DNA of 62,002 nucleotides from Anaerosalibacter massiliensis (GCA_000751555.1 CCEZ01000009.1:1-62002); one strand, 5' to 3'; positions 7,995 to 17,367 are shown, counted from the first letter of the stretch. Notes: a model not told the origin generated them from the sequence alone. Program-made: numbers and translations.

Positions 7995-9491
7995 CTATTT
8001 ATTCCTCTTTTTATCCTTTGGAAATGTAAAATCTGGTCTATACTTTAACCTTATAATTGGAAGTCTAACTATTATATCTTTTAAATCACCTGTTGCCATT
8101 CCAATTCCTGAGAATGGAGTTGTAAATGGTATTCCATAACTATTTAGTTTAACTAAATGAGTTCCCATAAAAATAAGACCTAGCATTATTCCATAAAGTC
8201 CTAATAATGATGCACATATCATAATGACAAACCTATAAAACCTAAGACCTGCTGCAAATTCATAACTTGGCAAAGTAAAAGAAGCCACTGTAGTTACAGC
8301 TACTATTATAATCATTAGAGGGCTTACTATACCTGCTTCCACTGCTGCTTGACCTATTATAAGTCCTCCTACTATTCCAATAGTTGTACCAATAGGTCCA
8401 GATAGTCTAGTTCCTGCTTCCCTTAAAAACTCTATGGTCAATTCCATAGAAAAAGCTTCTACCACTGCAGGAAAAGGTACATTTATCCTAGTTGAAGCTA
8501 AGTAGAAAGCCAGTCTGGTAGGAAGTAACCCTGGATGAAAAGCAGTTATAGCTATATATAGGCCTGGGGCCAGTACAGCTACAAATCCAGCAATATATCT
8601 TATAATTCTAGCTATACTAGCTATAGTCCATCTAGTATAATAATCTTCTGATGATTGCATTAAAGTTCCTAAAGTAGCTGGCAAAATTAAAACAAAAGGA
8701 GTATTATCTACTATTAGTGCAATTCTTCCTTCTAATAAAGAAGCTGATACTGAATCTGGCCTTTCTGTATTTTCTGTCTGAGGAAAAGGCGATATGTAAT
8801 TATCTTCTATAAGCTCTTCTAATATTGCACTATCTAACACTGAATCCACTTCTATATCTTCAAGTCTTTTTTTTACCTCATTCAGTAAATCCTCATTCAC
8901 TATATCATCTACATATAAGACTGCTACATCTGTCCTAGTTCTTTTCCCTACTTGTATCATTTTTATCTTCAAACTTGGATCCTTTATTCTTCTCCTAATA
9001 AGGACAGTATTTGTTTTTAAATTTTCTGTAAAACCATCTCTTGGTCCTCTTATTAAAGTTTCAGTTTGAGGTTCTTCAATACTTCTTTTTTCCCAACCTC
9101 TAGAGGATAATATAATAATTTTCTTATATCCGTCTATTAAAAGAGCTGTTTCTCCTACTAATATAGCTTCTAAAGCCTCATCAATTGTTTCTACTTCCTT
9201 TATTTCACTTGCAGAAATATTTCCATCTTTTATTAGGTTGTAAAGATTATCCTTTATTGTTATAGGGTTTGGCTCTAAATATCTAGATGCCTCCAATAGA
9301 GGTCTAAGAGCAAAATCGCTAACCATATCTTGGTCAATAAGGCCGTCTATAAATATTATGGCTAGGGAAAAATTTTGTTTTACTCCTACTTTAAATTCTC
9401 TATATACTACGTCATCACAATCTATAAATATTTCTTTTATAGTTTTCATATTTTCATCTAGTTTTTTTTGTATAGGAATATTATTTTCCAT
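7995..9491 (-). CDS. Spore germination protein, GerAA family
   Basis: A subunit of the germinant receptor, proposed in the literature to oligomerise into an ion channel. A soluble N-terminal region of about 280 residues (NLKTNTVLIRRRIKDPSLKI is typical) is followed by membrane segments with the conserved PAVVEAFSMELTIEFLREAG block near residues 340-360. Length (498) is normal for the family. ATG follows AGGAGG with good spacing. It is the first large gene of the tricistronic ger operon. Confidence 0.94.
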   Translation of the reverse strand: MENNIPIQKKLDENMKTIKEIFIDCDDVVYREFKVGVKQNFSLAIIFIDGLIDQDMVSDFALRPLLEASRYLEPNPITIKDNLYNLIKDGNISASEIKEVETIDEALEAILVGETALLIDGYKKIIILSSRGWEKRSIEEPQTETLIRGPRDGFTENLKTNTVLIRRRIKDPSLKIKMIQVGKRTRTDVAVLYVDDIVNEDLLNEVKKRLEDIEVDSVLDSAILEELIEDNYISPFPQTENTERPDSVSASLLEGRIALIVDNTPFVLILPATLGTLMQSSEDYYTRWTIASIARIIRYIAGFVAVLAPGLYIAITAFHPGLLPTRLAFYLASTRINVPFPAVVEAFSMELTIEFLREAGTRLSGPIGTTIGIVGGLIIGQAAVEAGIVSPLMIIIVAVTTVASFTLPSYEFAAGLRFYRFVIMICASLLGLYGIMLGLIFMGTHLVKLNSYGIPFTTPFSGIGMATGDLKDIIVRLPIIRLKYRPDFTFPKDKKRNK

Positions 9492-9500
9492 GTAAACCTC

Positions 9501-9710
9501 CTATATTATTTTAGAAAACAAGTAGGCTATAGGGCCTAATATTATATATACAATAGCAATAAATTTTGATATTTTAGCTTCTTTTTCCAATTTATCCTTT
9601 CTCAATCTTGGTAAATCTATAAAAAAAATAAATAAAGATGGAAGTAAAAAAGCTATTAATAAATAAATATCAAAATATTCTTTAAGACTAATTTTAAATT
9701 TAAAAGACAA
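9501..9710 (-). CDS. Small two-TM protein at the head of the ger operon (germinant receptor D-subunit-like)
   Basis: A 69-70 residue protein with two hydrophobic helices (about YLLIAFLLPSLFIFFI and FIAIVYIILGPIAYLFS) joined by a charged loop. It ends 9 bp before gerAA, so it is in the operon. Small 2-TM proteins, called D subunits or CLC_0170-like in annotations, often accompany gerA-type operons and may tune receptor activity. The start is uncertain: TTG at 9710 has AGAGGTG 6 nt upstream, while GTG at 9719 would lack a clear site. Both start codons lie in a strong hairpin. Confidence 0.7.
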   Translation of the reverse strand: MSFKFKISLKEYFDIYLLIAFLLPSLFIFFIDLPRLRKDKLEKEAKISKFIAIVYIILGPIAYLFSKII

Positions 9711-9767
9711 TATTCCCACCTCTTGTAGTCTTTACTAACTATATTTTCTACAAGAAGTGGGAATATT
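9709..9767 (-). promoter_or_regulatory. 20-bp hairpin covering the start of the ger operon
   Basis: Arms 9709-9728 and 9748-9767 pair over 20 bp in the minus-strand RNA (one G-U), with a 19-nt loop. The second arm contains the AGAGGTG ribosome site and the possible start codons of the first ger-operon gene. It follows directly after ispE and could double as the end of that transcript, although it has no U run. Confidence 0.75.
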
Positions 9768-9769
9768 AT

Positions 9770-10621
9770 TCAAATAGTTTTAGTTATTATAACTTTATCC
9801 ACTTTTTTCTCTAATTTATTTTTACATCTAATTAAGTCCTTTTCATTGTCAAATATTCCAAATACCGTAGGTCCACTACCACTCATTAAACTGCCTATAG
9901 CACCATATTTGATCATATCTTCCTTTATGGTTTTTATTTCTTTAAATTCTTTAATAGTTACTTCTTCTAAAACATTTTCCATGTTTTTAGCTAAAAAATA
10001 TAAATCATCATTTTCAACTGCTTGAACTAGCATGTCCATATTAGGCTTTTTCTTTATACCATCAATATTTAATTTCTCATATACATGAGTAGTAGATACA
10101 GGCATTCCTGGATTAGCTAAAAGAATAAATTTATTAGAAAAACTACTTAATGTTTCCAATTTTTCTCCAATTCCCTTCGCCAATGCTGTTCCTCCTACAA
10201 TACAAAAAGGTACGTCTGCTCCAATACTAACTCCTATGTCCATTAACTCTTCATTTGATAGATTTAATCTCCAAAGTTTATTTAGCCCCTTAAGAACTGC
10301 AGCTGCATTTGTACTTCCTCCTGCAAGTCCTGAAGCTACTGGAATGTTTTTTTCAATTATTATATGGGCTCCTCTATCTAAACCACTTTTTTCTTTCATC
10401 TTATCCCAAGCATTATAAACTAAATTAGAGGAGTTTAATGGAACCTCTGGAATATTGCATTCAATTTTAATTCCTTTTTCCCTAGATTTAATGGTGATAA
10501 TATCTTTTAAATCAATTTGCTGCATAATTGTATTCAAATCATGATAACCATCATTTCTTCTTCCTACAACATCTAGTGCTAGATTAATCTTCCCATAGGC
10601 TTCTATTTTAAACTCATCCAT
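9770..10621 (-). CDS. ispE: 4-diphosphocytidyl-2-C-methyl-D-erythritol kinase
   Basis: Phosphorylates CDP-methylerythritol in the non-mevalonate (MEP) isoprenoid pathway. GHMP-kinase features are clear: the substrate loop AYGKINLALDV at the N terminus, the ATP loop PVASGLAGGSTNAAA and the C-terminal GSLMSGSGPTVFG. The start is placed at 10621, where a purine-rich GGGAAAGG lies close upstream and the family consensus begins; an ATG 36 bp further up has no ribosome site. In B. subtilis ispE sits in the same veg-sspF-ispE region, which supports the synteny here. Confidence 0.95.
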   Translation of the reverse strand: MDEFKIEAYGKINLALDVVGRRNDGYHDLNTIMQQIDLKDIITIKSREKGIKIECNIPEVPLNSSNLVYNAWDKMKEKSGLDRGAHIIIEKNIPVASGLAGGSTNAAAVLKGLNKLWRLNLSNEELMDIGVSIGADVPFCIVGGTALAKGIGEKLETLSSFSNKFILLANPGMPVSTTHVYEKLNIDGIKKKPNMDMLVQAVENDDLYFLAKNMENVLEEVTIKEFKEIKTIKEDMIKYGAIGSLMSGSGPTVFGIFDNEKDLIRCKNKLEKKVDKVIITKTI

Positions 10622-10693
10622 ATACCTTTCCCTTTCTTTTTTATTTAATAAATTCATTATAACATATATAACTTTTCTTAGAAATAATAGAAA

Positions 10694-10716
10694 CCTTTAG
10701 GCAATACTCCTAAAGG
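10694..10716 (-). terminator. Hairpin directly after sipL
   Basis: CCTTTAGG, a 7-nt loop and CCTAAAGG form a stem next to the sipL stop, followed by a moderately T-rich run on the minus strand. Confidence 0.55.
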
Positions 10717-12264
10717 CTAAAAATTCATATCTACATTTTTTTCTATTATTATCTTTTCTCCTGGCATCAATATGTCTGGTGATGATATATCATTTGAAGA
10801 AATTAACTCATCTACTGTAGTATTATATCTTTTGGCTATATTCCAAAGGGAGTCCCCTTTCTGAATTACATATATAATGATACTTGGTCTTTTAGTTTTA
10901 TCTATGTAATCTTCACTTTCTTTTAAATCCAATATAGTATTTATTTTCTTTCTTCTGTTTAGCTCTATTAAATTTTTAATAGAGACTTCTAATTCTAATT
11001 TTTCATCATTAATTTTATAATTTATTTTCTCTACTATACTTTCCTCTTCTGTAGTCATAGTTTCGTCTATTCCTTCTGACTCTATATAGGATTTAAAAGG
11101 TATCTCTTCTTTTAATGTATTTATTTCATCAGAATCAGAATCAAGATACAGTATATTTAATATTAAAAGTCCTTCTAATATTATTTTATTTTCTAATATC
11201 CTACTATCTAATATCGTAGAACTTCCTTCTATACTATAAACTTTTTCAAAATTTGAATGATCAATTCTACCCTTAATGGATTCTTTACTTTCCAATTCTT
11301 TTACATTCTCTACAATTTCTATTTCTTTCCTTTCAATATCTATTTCCTTTTTAGTAGAATAGGCATCTAGAACAATATTCTTCTCTCTCTGTTCATATGC
11401 TTTTCCATCTATTCCGATCCTTATTTCTAAATCTAATATTCTTAAATTTCCCTCTAAATTTTCTTTAACCTCATAATTTACCGAATCTATATTCATTTCT
11501 AATTGTTTTTTAGAATCTTTTATAGCACCTTCTACATCTACAAAATGATTGAATGCTATTTCTTTGTTTATAGAATTAATTTCATTTTTTCCTTGGTATA
11601 CCATGGAACATTCTATAACTCCTGAAACTATTATTTTATCTTCTACTACTTTAGACTCATCCTCATGAACTCTTAGATCCAGCTTAAGTACTTCATCAAT
11701 ATCTGGCATATCATCATCAACTTCAAAGGCTTCATGTATTAAACTATGAGTATTACCTTCACCTAGAAAATGATTATATCTTACCTTTTCTTTCAGCACC
11801 TCTAAATTCTCTACTTCCTTAATTTCTTTCACCATTTCTATTAAATTACTCTTTTCTATTCTACTTTCAATATTTACTAGAGCATTTAATGATACCTTCC
11901 TTCCATCTACTTGTTCGTATTCTATATGTTCTATATTAGCATTTGCTTTAACTATCATATCTTTATTTATTCCATCCATATTTATTTCTTCTCGGAAATC
12001 ACTAGTTCCTTCTAAAGTTTGTATAGATGAATTCTCTTCAGAAGATTTATAAACTACTTTAGATTTTACTAATCCACTAATTAATAGTTTATCTTTTACT
12101 ATTTTAACATTGGTTATTTCTGGCTTCCCCTGAACCCAAAGTATTTTATCTATATCTGGTTTCGATTGTTCTAGATATATTTCTGTTTCTACTAATGTCT
12201 GTAATTCTTCTTTTCTTTTTATTTCATTAATTCTTAAATTGTCTTTCATTAATTCCACAGCCAT
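10717..12264 (-). CDS. sipL: Spore coat morphogenetic protein SipL (SPOCS repeats plus LysM)
   Basis: 515 residues containing repeated SPOCS/DUF3794 domains (roughly 30-150, 165-300 and 330-450) and a C-terminal LysM domain (about 460-510, core VIQKGDSLWNIAKRYNTT). This matches clostridial SipL, which binds the coat ATPase SpoIVA through its LysM and attaches the coat to the forespore. Length is close to C. difficile SipL. Many E/K/I residues make it strongly charged. ATG follows AGGAGGAGATATA. It is monocistronic by context: an RNA candidate lies upstream and a hairpin downstream. Confidence 0.87.
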   Translation of the reverse strand: MAVELMKDNLRINEIKRKEELQTLVETEIYLEQSKPDIDKILWVQGKPEITNVKIVKDKLLISGLVKSKVVYKSSEENSSIQTLEGTSDFREEINMDGINKDMIVKANANIEHIEYEQVDGRKVSLNALVNIESRIEKSNLIEMVKEIKEVENLEVLKEKVRYNHFLGEGNTHSLIHEAFEVDDDMPDIDEVLKLDLRVHEDESKVVEDKIIVSGVIECSMVYQGKNEINSINKEIAFNHFVDVEGAIKDSKKQLEMNIDSVNYEVKENLEGNLRILDLEIRIGIDGKAYEQREKNIVLDAYSTKKEIDIERKEIEIVENVKELESKESIKGRIDHSNFEKVYSIEGSSTILDSRILENKIILEGLLILNILYLDSDSDEINTLKEEIPFKSYIESEGIDETMTTEEESIVEKINYKINDEKLELEVSIKNLIELNRRKKINTILDLKESEDYIDKTKRPSIIIYVIQKGDSLWNIAKRYNTTVDELISSNDISSPDILMPGEKIIIEKNVDMNF

Positions 12265-12354
12265 TATATCTCCTCCTACAATACCATTTGTATATTATAT
12301 GAAGATATGTATGCTTTAATGTTTAAAAAGATGAATAAAATATTTTTTGAAAAA

Positions 12355-12563
12355 TATATTATTCAGTGGACCCTAGCCATAAGTCTTTAACACAAAAGTG
12401 AATTAATCCCAAAGACCTATTTACTTAAACGTATAACCTCATATATAATGAATCATGGAAGACTTCCAAGTGGTCTTTCTTCCCCGTAAAGAGCTAGCTA
12501 TATAGCCAGGCTCATTTCCCTATTTTATATGAAATACCGACTATAATAAGTCGGTATTTTTTT
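12355..12563 (+). ncRNA. Candidate structured non-coding RNA of unknown family
   Basis: A 334-bp gap between two minus-strand genes holds an ordered set of helices ending in an intrinsic terminator on the plus strand (AAATACCGACT, loop, AGTCGGTATTT, T7; 12532-12563). Upstream stems are: GTCTTT 12383-12388 with AAAGAC 12411-12416 (inner CAC/GTG); CATATA 12440-12445 with TATATG 12526-12531; AATGA 12447-12451 with TCATT 12512-12516; GGAAGAC 12457-12463 with GTCTTTCTTCC 12473-12483; GAGC 12491-12494 with GCTC 12510-12513. Together the last four form a branched junction. No coding frame or known RNA family is recognised; 6S-type RNA was considered without a convincing match. The 5' end is a guess. 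Confidence 0.5.
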
Positions 12564-12572
12564 GCTCAGAAT

Positions 12573-12600
12573 AAAAAATCTACCTTAAGGTAGATTTTTT
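12573..12600 (-). terminator. Perfect palindromic terminator of the L,D-transpeptidase gene
   Basis: AAAAAATCTACCTT pairs with AAGGTAGATTTTTT. The 28-bp palindrome overlaps the stop codon and has T runs in both directions. Confidence 0.85.
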
Positions 12601-13408
12601 ATTCTATTATTACTAATGCTCCATCTGGTACTTTGTCATATATATACTTAGATATATCTATTGGCAATCTAATACAACCATGACTTGAAGGTTTCCCAAG
12701 TTTTTTTGCTTCTTCTTCTATAATTTTTTGATCCTCTGTAAAAGGAATTGAGTGGAATAAATAAGTGCCTTTAAATCCAACCCAGTATTTCATTCCTTGC
12801 TCAAAACGAGGTATATATGCCCAATATCCTCTTCTCCCACTTTCTATCTCAAATACTCCCTTGGGAGTGAAGGCATCTTTCAGTCCACTAGAACCTAAAC
12901 TTTCCGATACAAGTTTTCCACCTTTATATATTCTTAACTTCTGATTTTCTTCATTGAATTTGAGAACCCATTCTGAAGAATTTTCATTATAATTATGTGG
13001 CGGAACTTTTTCAGATCTTATGTATCTAGCATCTGCATATCCAATTTGTCCATCTCCTAATTTTACCTTAAACCATCCTTTAGGTAAAGTTTCTAAAAGC
13101 TCTACCTTATCATAATCATTAATTATAGAAATTACCTGGCTTCCCTCATCATTTTTTTCATATATTTTTGTTTTACCATTATGTTCAACTACATTTAAAG
13201 CTTCCCCTTCATATTTTTTCTCCACTTTTTTAGAAACACTTTCAAATTCCTTTGTAGACCTATTAGCAACAACAACTTTTTCTTTCTCTGTATTTTCCTT
13301 TTTGTATTTTGTAATTTTATTTTCCCCATTTTTATTAATGCTATTTAGAGCCACGCTAGAAATAACAACAACAGCAACAGTTAATGATATGAAAACTTTT
13401 TTCTTCAT
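12599..13408 (-). CDS. L,D-transpeptidase (YkuD) with SH3-type domain
   Basis: Cell-wall enzyme that makes 3-3 cross-links or modifies peptidoglycan outside the membrane. The 269 residues contain an N-terminal membrane/signal segment (about 4-22), a bacterial SH3-like domain (about 68-135, ending GYADARYIR) and a YkuD domain (about 147-269). The YkuD domain carries the catalytic SHGCIRLP motif (His243, Cys245). Start ATG follows AAGGTGG. It is flanked by terminators on both sides, so it is monocistronic. Whether it acts on vegetative wall or spore cortex is not evident. Confidence 0.92.
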   Translation of the reverse strand: MKKKVFISLTVAVVVISSVALNSINKNGENKITKYKKENTEKEKVVVANRSTKEFESVSKKVEKKYEGEALNVVEHNGKTKIYEKNDEGSQVISIINDYDKVELLETLPKGWFKVKLGDGQIGYADARYIRSEKVPPHNYNENSSEWVLKFNEENQKLRIYKGGKLVSESLGSSGLKDAFTPKGVFEIESGRRGYWAYIPRFEQGMKYWVGFKGTYLFHSIPFTEDQKIIEEEAKKLGKPSSHGCIRLPIDISKYIYDKVPDGALVIIE

Positions 13409-13465
13409 AATATACCACCTTATCTTTGGTTTTTTCTTATTATATCATAAAAACTAATTAATATA

Positions 13466-13500
13466 AAAAGAAGAACAAAGAAAATCTTTGTTCTTCTTTT
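13466..13500 (-). terminator. Terminator of veg
   Basis: A perfect 16-bp stem with a 3-nt AAA loop, ending in a T-rich run on the minus strand just after the veg stop. Confidence 0.85.
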
Positions 13501-13503
13501 ATA

Positions 13504-13770
13504 TTAACTAATTTTAGTTTTCTCTGTTTCTCCACATATAGTTACTTCTACAGTTTCTGTCAATATATCTGAATAGGTATAAGATACTCTTCTAATGCTA
13601 TTATATTCATTAGATATTTTAACAACAAATATACTTGGATATGCACTTTCTAATATCCCTTCTCTTACAGTCGTCTTTTTCCTCCCTTTGTTAGCTTTTA
13701 ATATTACTTTTTTGCCTACCGAATCTTCTACGTTTTTTTTAATTTTGGCTAAAGAGCTTTTTTCTAACAA
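13504..13770 (-). CDS. veg: Veg protein
   Basis: Small conserved Firmicute protein linked in B. subtilis to biofilm matrix gene control. The core GKKVILKANKGRKKTTVREG and RVSYTYSDILTETVEVTI matches Veg closely. I place the start at TTG 13770, preceded by GGTGAT, giving MLEKSSLAKIKKN, which aligns with the known Veg N terminus. The longer frame from 13803 adds 11 residues that look like ribosome-site sequence translated through. Location agrees with the ksgA-veg-ispE order of bacilli. Confidence 0.9.
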   Translation of the reverse strand: MLEKSSLAKIKKNVEDSVGKKVILKANKGRKKTTVREGILESAYPSIFVVKISNEYNSIRRVSYTYSDILTETVEVTICGETEKTKIS

Positions 13771-13927
13771 AGTTATCACCTTCCCTAATATTTTCCCCTC
13801 CATAAGAGGTAGAAGAAGTGCGATTAGACACTCATAGAAGATATTATACCATAGGAGTTTAATTTTGTCAAATAAAATTTTATTATACTATGAATATACA
13901 TTATTGTCAATCTATTTTAGCAAAGAA

Positions 13928-15349
13928 TTAGTATTCAAAATATTTCAAAAAACCTTTTTTTATAGACTCTACTAATTCTTCTATAAAAATTTCATCTGAA
14001 AAGTTTAGTTCTTCTTCCCTATTAGATAAATATCCTAATTCTATTAGAAGAGCATTAACATTTACATTTTTCAATAAGAAAAATCTTCCTTCTTTAACTC
14101 CTTTGTTTACTATTTTCATATTTTTATTTATTTCCTCTAATATTGTATCTCCTAGTTCCCTTTCTTTTTCATCTCTTTTAAAAACATATGCTTTACAGCC
14201 TTTATTATTGGAATTAGCAAAGAAATCCATATGGAAAGATATAAAAAAATCTGGCCTAATATGATTAGCCATTTCTGCTCTTTTATTTAATAGTATATCT
14301 TCATCTTTACTTCTTGTTAAATAAACTTTTGCACCTAATTCTTCTAATTTGATTTTTAGCTTTTTTGAAACTAATAAAACAATGTCTTTTTCTTTTAAAC
14401 CATTGCTCCCTATATGTCCAAAGTCTTCTCCTCCATGTCCTGGATCTATTAGTATTATTTTTCCCATTAATGGTTTTTTTATACTTGGAAGAACATAATT
14501 TTCAATTTTGACTCCTGTATAGTAATAATCCAATATTTCTCTATAGGAATAGCCTCTTTTAGCCATCTCATTTCCTCCGTATTGACAATAACCTAATCCA
14601 CTCCCTTTGCCTCTTGATACAATTTCTATTGAGATAGGAGATATATAAAACCTAGTGGAATTTAAATTTAATAATTCCATTATTTCTTTTCCTGTAAATT
14701 CTTCCCCTCCTATAGTAACTTTTTTAACTCTACCTTCTTCATCTCTTATTATATTGTCTATATATCCATCAATCTCACCTTTTTTAAGAGAATAGTCTTT
14801 GGGAAAATTTATATTTAAAGCCTTTTCAATTTCTTCTATAAAATATTTTTTACTACCATGCCAATTAGGCGAATCTATACAATAATCACATAAGACTTTT
14901 CTTAAATAAACTACTTTATTTTTTATAACATTTTCTGAATTTTCAGTGCTACCTCCACAGGTATTATGATATGCAGCTATAATAGGTTTGCCCTTTAAAA
15001 TGAGAATATTTCCTTCCGTCTCTTTAACTACTTTTTCTATTTTTTTAATATTTTTATTAAAATTATTTTCCCAAATATCTTTGAATTCTTCTAGGTAGTT
15101 AAACTCATAACAATGATTACTTTTACATAAGTCTACACCCTTATATTTATTACATCCTTTGCCATCTATTTTTAAGGAATTTCTAATTAAATTAGTCCTT
15201 ATTATCACTGCCTGTGCTTTTAAAGATTCTAAATTAAAATTTATGTCTATTTGAGAAGGAAGTAATATCTTAACCATTTCTTCAAGGGGTTTTTTAATAG
15301 TTAACTTTTTTTCTGGATCAAAAAAACTAATTAAAAAATCTTCATCCAT
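13928..15349 (-). CDS. SpoIID-like domain fused to N-acetylmuramoyl-L-alanine amidase
   Basis: The first ~285 residues resemble SpoIID (ESLKAQAVIIRT at 41-52, YHNTCGGSTENSEN near 127-140, SGLGYCQYGGNEMAKRGYSY near 250-269). Residues 297-470 form an Amidase_3 domain with zinc/catalytic residues His305 (DPGHGG), Glu320 (EKDI), His373 (SFHMDF) and Glu437 (IELGYLSN). SpoIID is a lytic transglycosylase and Amidase_3 cuts the stem peptide, so one chain would combine both cuts. There is no signal peptide or membrane segment. The glutamate expected in the SpoIID EMP motif appears replaced (LLPSQ near 29-33), so the transglycosylase half may be inactive. A mother-cell lysis role (CwlC-like) is possible but unproven. 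Confidence 0.82.
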   Translation of the reverse strand: MDEDFLISFFDPEKKLTIKKPLEEMVKILLPSQIDINFNLESLKAQAVIIRTNLIRNSLKIDGKGCNKYKGVDLCKSNHCYEFNYLEEFKDIWENNFNKNIKKIEKVVKETEGNILILKGKPIIAAYHNTCGGSTENSENVIKNKVVYLRKVLCDYCIDSPNWHGSKKYFIEEIEKALNINFPKDYSLKKGEIDGYIDNIIRDEEGRVKKVTIGGEEFTGKEIMELLNLNSTRFYISPISIEIVSRGKGSGLGYCQYGGNEMAKRGYSYREILDYYYTGVKIENYVLPSIKKPLMGKIILIDPGHGGEDFGHIGSNGLKEKDIVLLVSKKLKIKLEELGAKVYLTRSKDEDILLNKRAEMANHIRPDFFISFHMDFFANSNNKGCKAYVFKRDEKERELGDTILEEINKNMKIVNKGVKEGRFFLLKNVNVNALLIELGYLSNREEELNFSDEIFIEELVESIKKGFLKYFEY

Positions 15350-15457
15350 ATTCCATTCCCCCTTTTTTTTAAAATAATTACTACTATATCTTATGAAAAT
15401 ACATAGTTATAAGTGAATATTATGATATAATTATTACTATCACGGGGAGGTGATCAC

Positions 15458-17260
15458 TTGAAGGGAACAATAGTCTCTTCTTGGATAAAAACTTGTAGAA
15501 AACTTTATGGAAATGAATTAACCAATGAGGCAATGGAGTATGTAGGTATAAATCCTAAAAAAGTATTTACCCCTACAGAAGATATCAAAGATGAAAAGGC
15601 TATAGGTATTATAGAATATATGACTAAAAAATTGGACAAGCCTTCTATTGAAATTTGGAGGGAAATGGGAAAAAATAATATTAAAACTTTCTCACAAGAT
15701 TATCCAACTTTTTTTAGATATGATAATCTTTACTCTTTTTTGGAAGCTATGTATGATATTCATATTGTAGTTACCAAGAAAATTCCGGGAGCAAAACCTC
15801 CTATTTTAAATATTGAACCTATAGGAAGTTATAAGGCAGCTATGACTTATTCATCTCCTAGAGGAATGTTTGGATATTTTCAAGGAATGTTAGAAGGAGC
15901 TAGTAATTATTTTGGAGAAGAAATAGAGATAAAAACAGTAGAAAAAAGAGAAGAATTTATTAAATTACATATAACTTTTCCTGAAAAAATTTATGAAAAT
16001 AGGGATTATAGAATTAATAATTTTTTTTCTTTTGGATTTGCTAAAAATTTAGAACTAAAAATAGGATTAGGTTCTTTAATATTTATAGGTATTCCTTATA
16101 TTATAGGTACAAACTTCTTAAAAACAAGTATTATTATACCTATTACTTTACTCTTAACATTCCTTGTACCTTATACTATTAGCAAAGCCCTTTTTCTACC
16201 TAAAGATAAAATACTTAAGTCTTTGGAAGGTATGGCAAATAGAAATTTTTCTATATACTCTAATATTTCTACAAAAGATTTCTTTGAAGAAATTAATTTA
16301 AAAATTAATGATGTTAAAAAAACATTAAAATCAGATTTTGTGGGATATAAAGGAACTACTGATGAACTAAATGTATTTGCAAATAAGTTTAATGAGATAT
16401 CCCAAAATATGAATTATACATCTCAAGAAATATCCCATGTAGTAGAACAAGTTGCAGAAGGTGCAGTAAATCAAGCTGATGAAACGGAAAACTCTGCTTA
16501 CTTGTTAAATAAAAGTATTGACTCTTTAAATAATGTAGTTGATAAAGAAAATAAAGGAAAAGAAGATTTAGAGACAACTGTAGAAAGAATAAATGATGGA
16601 TATGAAGATTTAAAAAATACTTCAAATAAATTGAGCAATATTCTTAATCAATTTTCTTTGCTTAAAAAAAGTGGTTTAAAACTTCAATCTAGGGCTAGAG
16701 ATGTAAATAATATTGTAGAAACTGTAGAAGAAATTTCTGATAAAACTAACCTATTAGCCTTAAATGCTAGTATTGAAGCTAGCAGAGCCGGAGAATATGG
16801 ACAAGGTTTTACAGTTGTAGCTATGGAAATAAGAGAATTAGCTAAAAATTCTAAAGCAGCAGTCAAAAGTATTAATAATAACTTAGAAACTTTCATTGAA
16901 GAAATTCATGAATTAGTAGAGGAAATTGAAGATCAGTATTCTATACTAGAAAAAGAAAATGAAACCCTTTCCAATATTGCTAGTGAAGATTATGTAACAG
17001 TTTTATCTATAAAAAGTGTATCTGATTTAATTATTGAGTTAATTAGTGAGTTGAATAATGAAAGCAAATCCTTAAATAAAATTTCATCAAATATTGAATC
17101 TTTAGCTGCCATTGCTGAAGAAAATTCTGCCTCATCAGAAGAAGTAAGTGCAAACATAATTACTTACACAGAAGAAATTGAAAAAATGACTAAGAATATT
17201 AGTGAATTTAAAAAGGTTTCTAAACAATTTGGAAAAGAACTTGAAAAATATAAAATTTAA
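15458..17260 (+). CDS. H-NOX (heme gas sensor) methyl-accepting chemotaxis protein
   Basis: 600 residues. Residues 1-185 are an H-NOX heme domain that keeps the numbering of the Thermoanaerobacter (Caldanaerobacter) protein exactly: proximal heme ligand His102, Tyr131-Ser133-Arg135 (YxSxR), Pro115. The distal residues that stabilise O2, Trp9, Asn74 and Tyr140, are all present. Two membrane segments (about 205-247) follow, then an MCP signalling coiled coil with the hairpin tip near [20 protein letters not shown]. The start is TTG, preceded by GGAGGTGATCAC. It probably reports O2 (or NO) to the flagellar kinase. It is one of few plus-strand genes, flanked by its own terminator. Confidence 0.93.
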   Translation: MKGTIVSSWIKTCRKLYGNELTNEAMEYVGINPKKVFTPTEDIKDEKAIGIIEYMTKKLDKPSIEIWREMGKNNIKTFSQDYPTFFRYDNLYSFLEAMYDIHIVVTKKIPGAKPPILNIEPIGSYKAAMTYSSPRGMFGYFQGMLEGASNYFGEEIEIKTVEKREEFIKLHITFPEKIYENRDYRINNFFSFGFAKNLELKIGLGSLIFIGIPYIIGTNFLKTSIIIPITLLLTFLVPYTISKALFLPKDKILKSLEGMANRNFSIYSNISTKDFFEEINLKINDVKKTLKSDFVGYKGTTDELNVFANKFNEISQNMNYTSQEISHVVEQVAEGAVNQADETENSAYLLNKSIDSLNNVVDKENKGKEDLETTVERINDGYEDLKNTSNKLSNILNQFSLLKKSGLKLQSRARDVNNIVETVEEISDKTNLLALNASIEASRAGEYGQGFTVVAMEIRELAKNSKAAVKSINNNLETFIEEIHELVEEIEDQYSILEKENETLSNIASEDYVTVLSIKSVSDLIIELISELNNESKSLNKISSNIESLAAIAEENSASSEEVSANIITYTEEIEKMTKNISEFKKVSKQFGKELEKYKI

Positions 17261-17261
17261 T

Positions 17262-17307
17262 AAATAACTGCCTTGAAATAAATTAATTTATTTCAAGGCA
17301 GTTATTT
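17262..17307 (+). terminator. 46-bp perfect palindrome, terminator of the H-NOX receptor gene
   Basis: AAATAACTGCCTTGAAATAA and its exact complement flank a central AATT pair set directly after the stop codon. The stem ends in TTATTTATTATTT. Confidence 0.85.
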
Positions 17308-17367
17308 ATTATTTAAAATTAGTACTAGCGTATATTTTGAGATAATAGAATGTACACTTTCTTTTCA

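Noticed and set aside
12355-12563. 6S RNA identity for the orphan RNA
   Set aside because: Size fits, but the open-complex-like central bubble and 6S sequence blocks could not be recognised.
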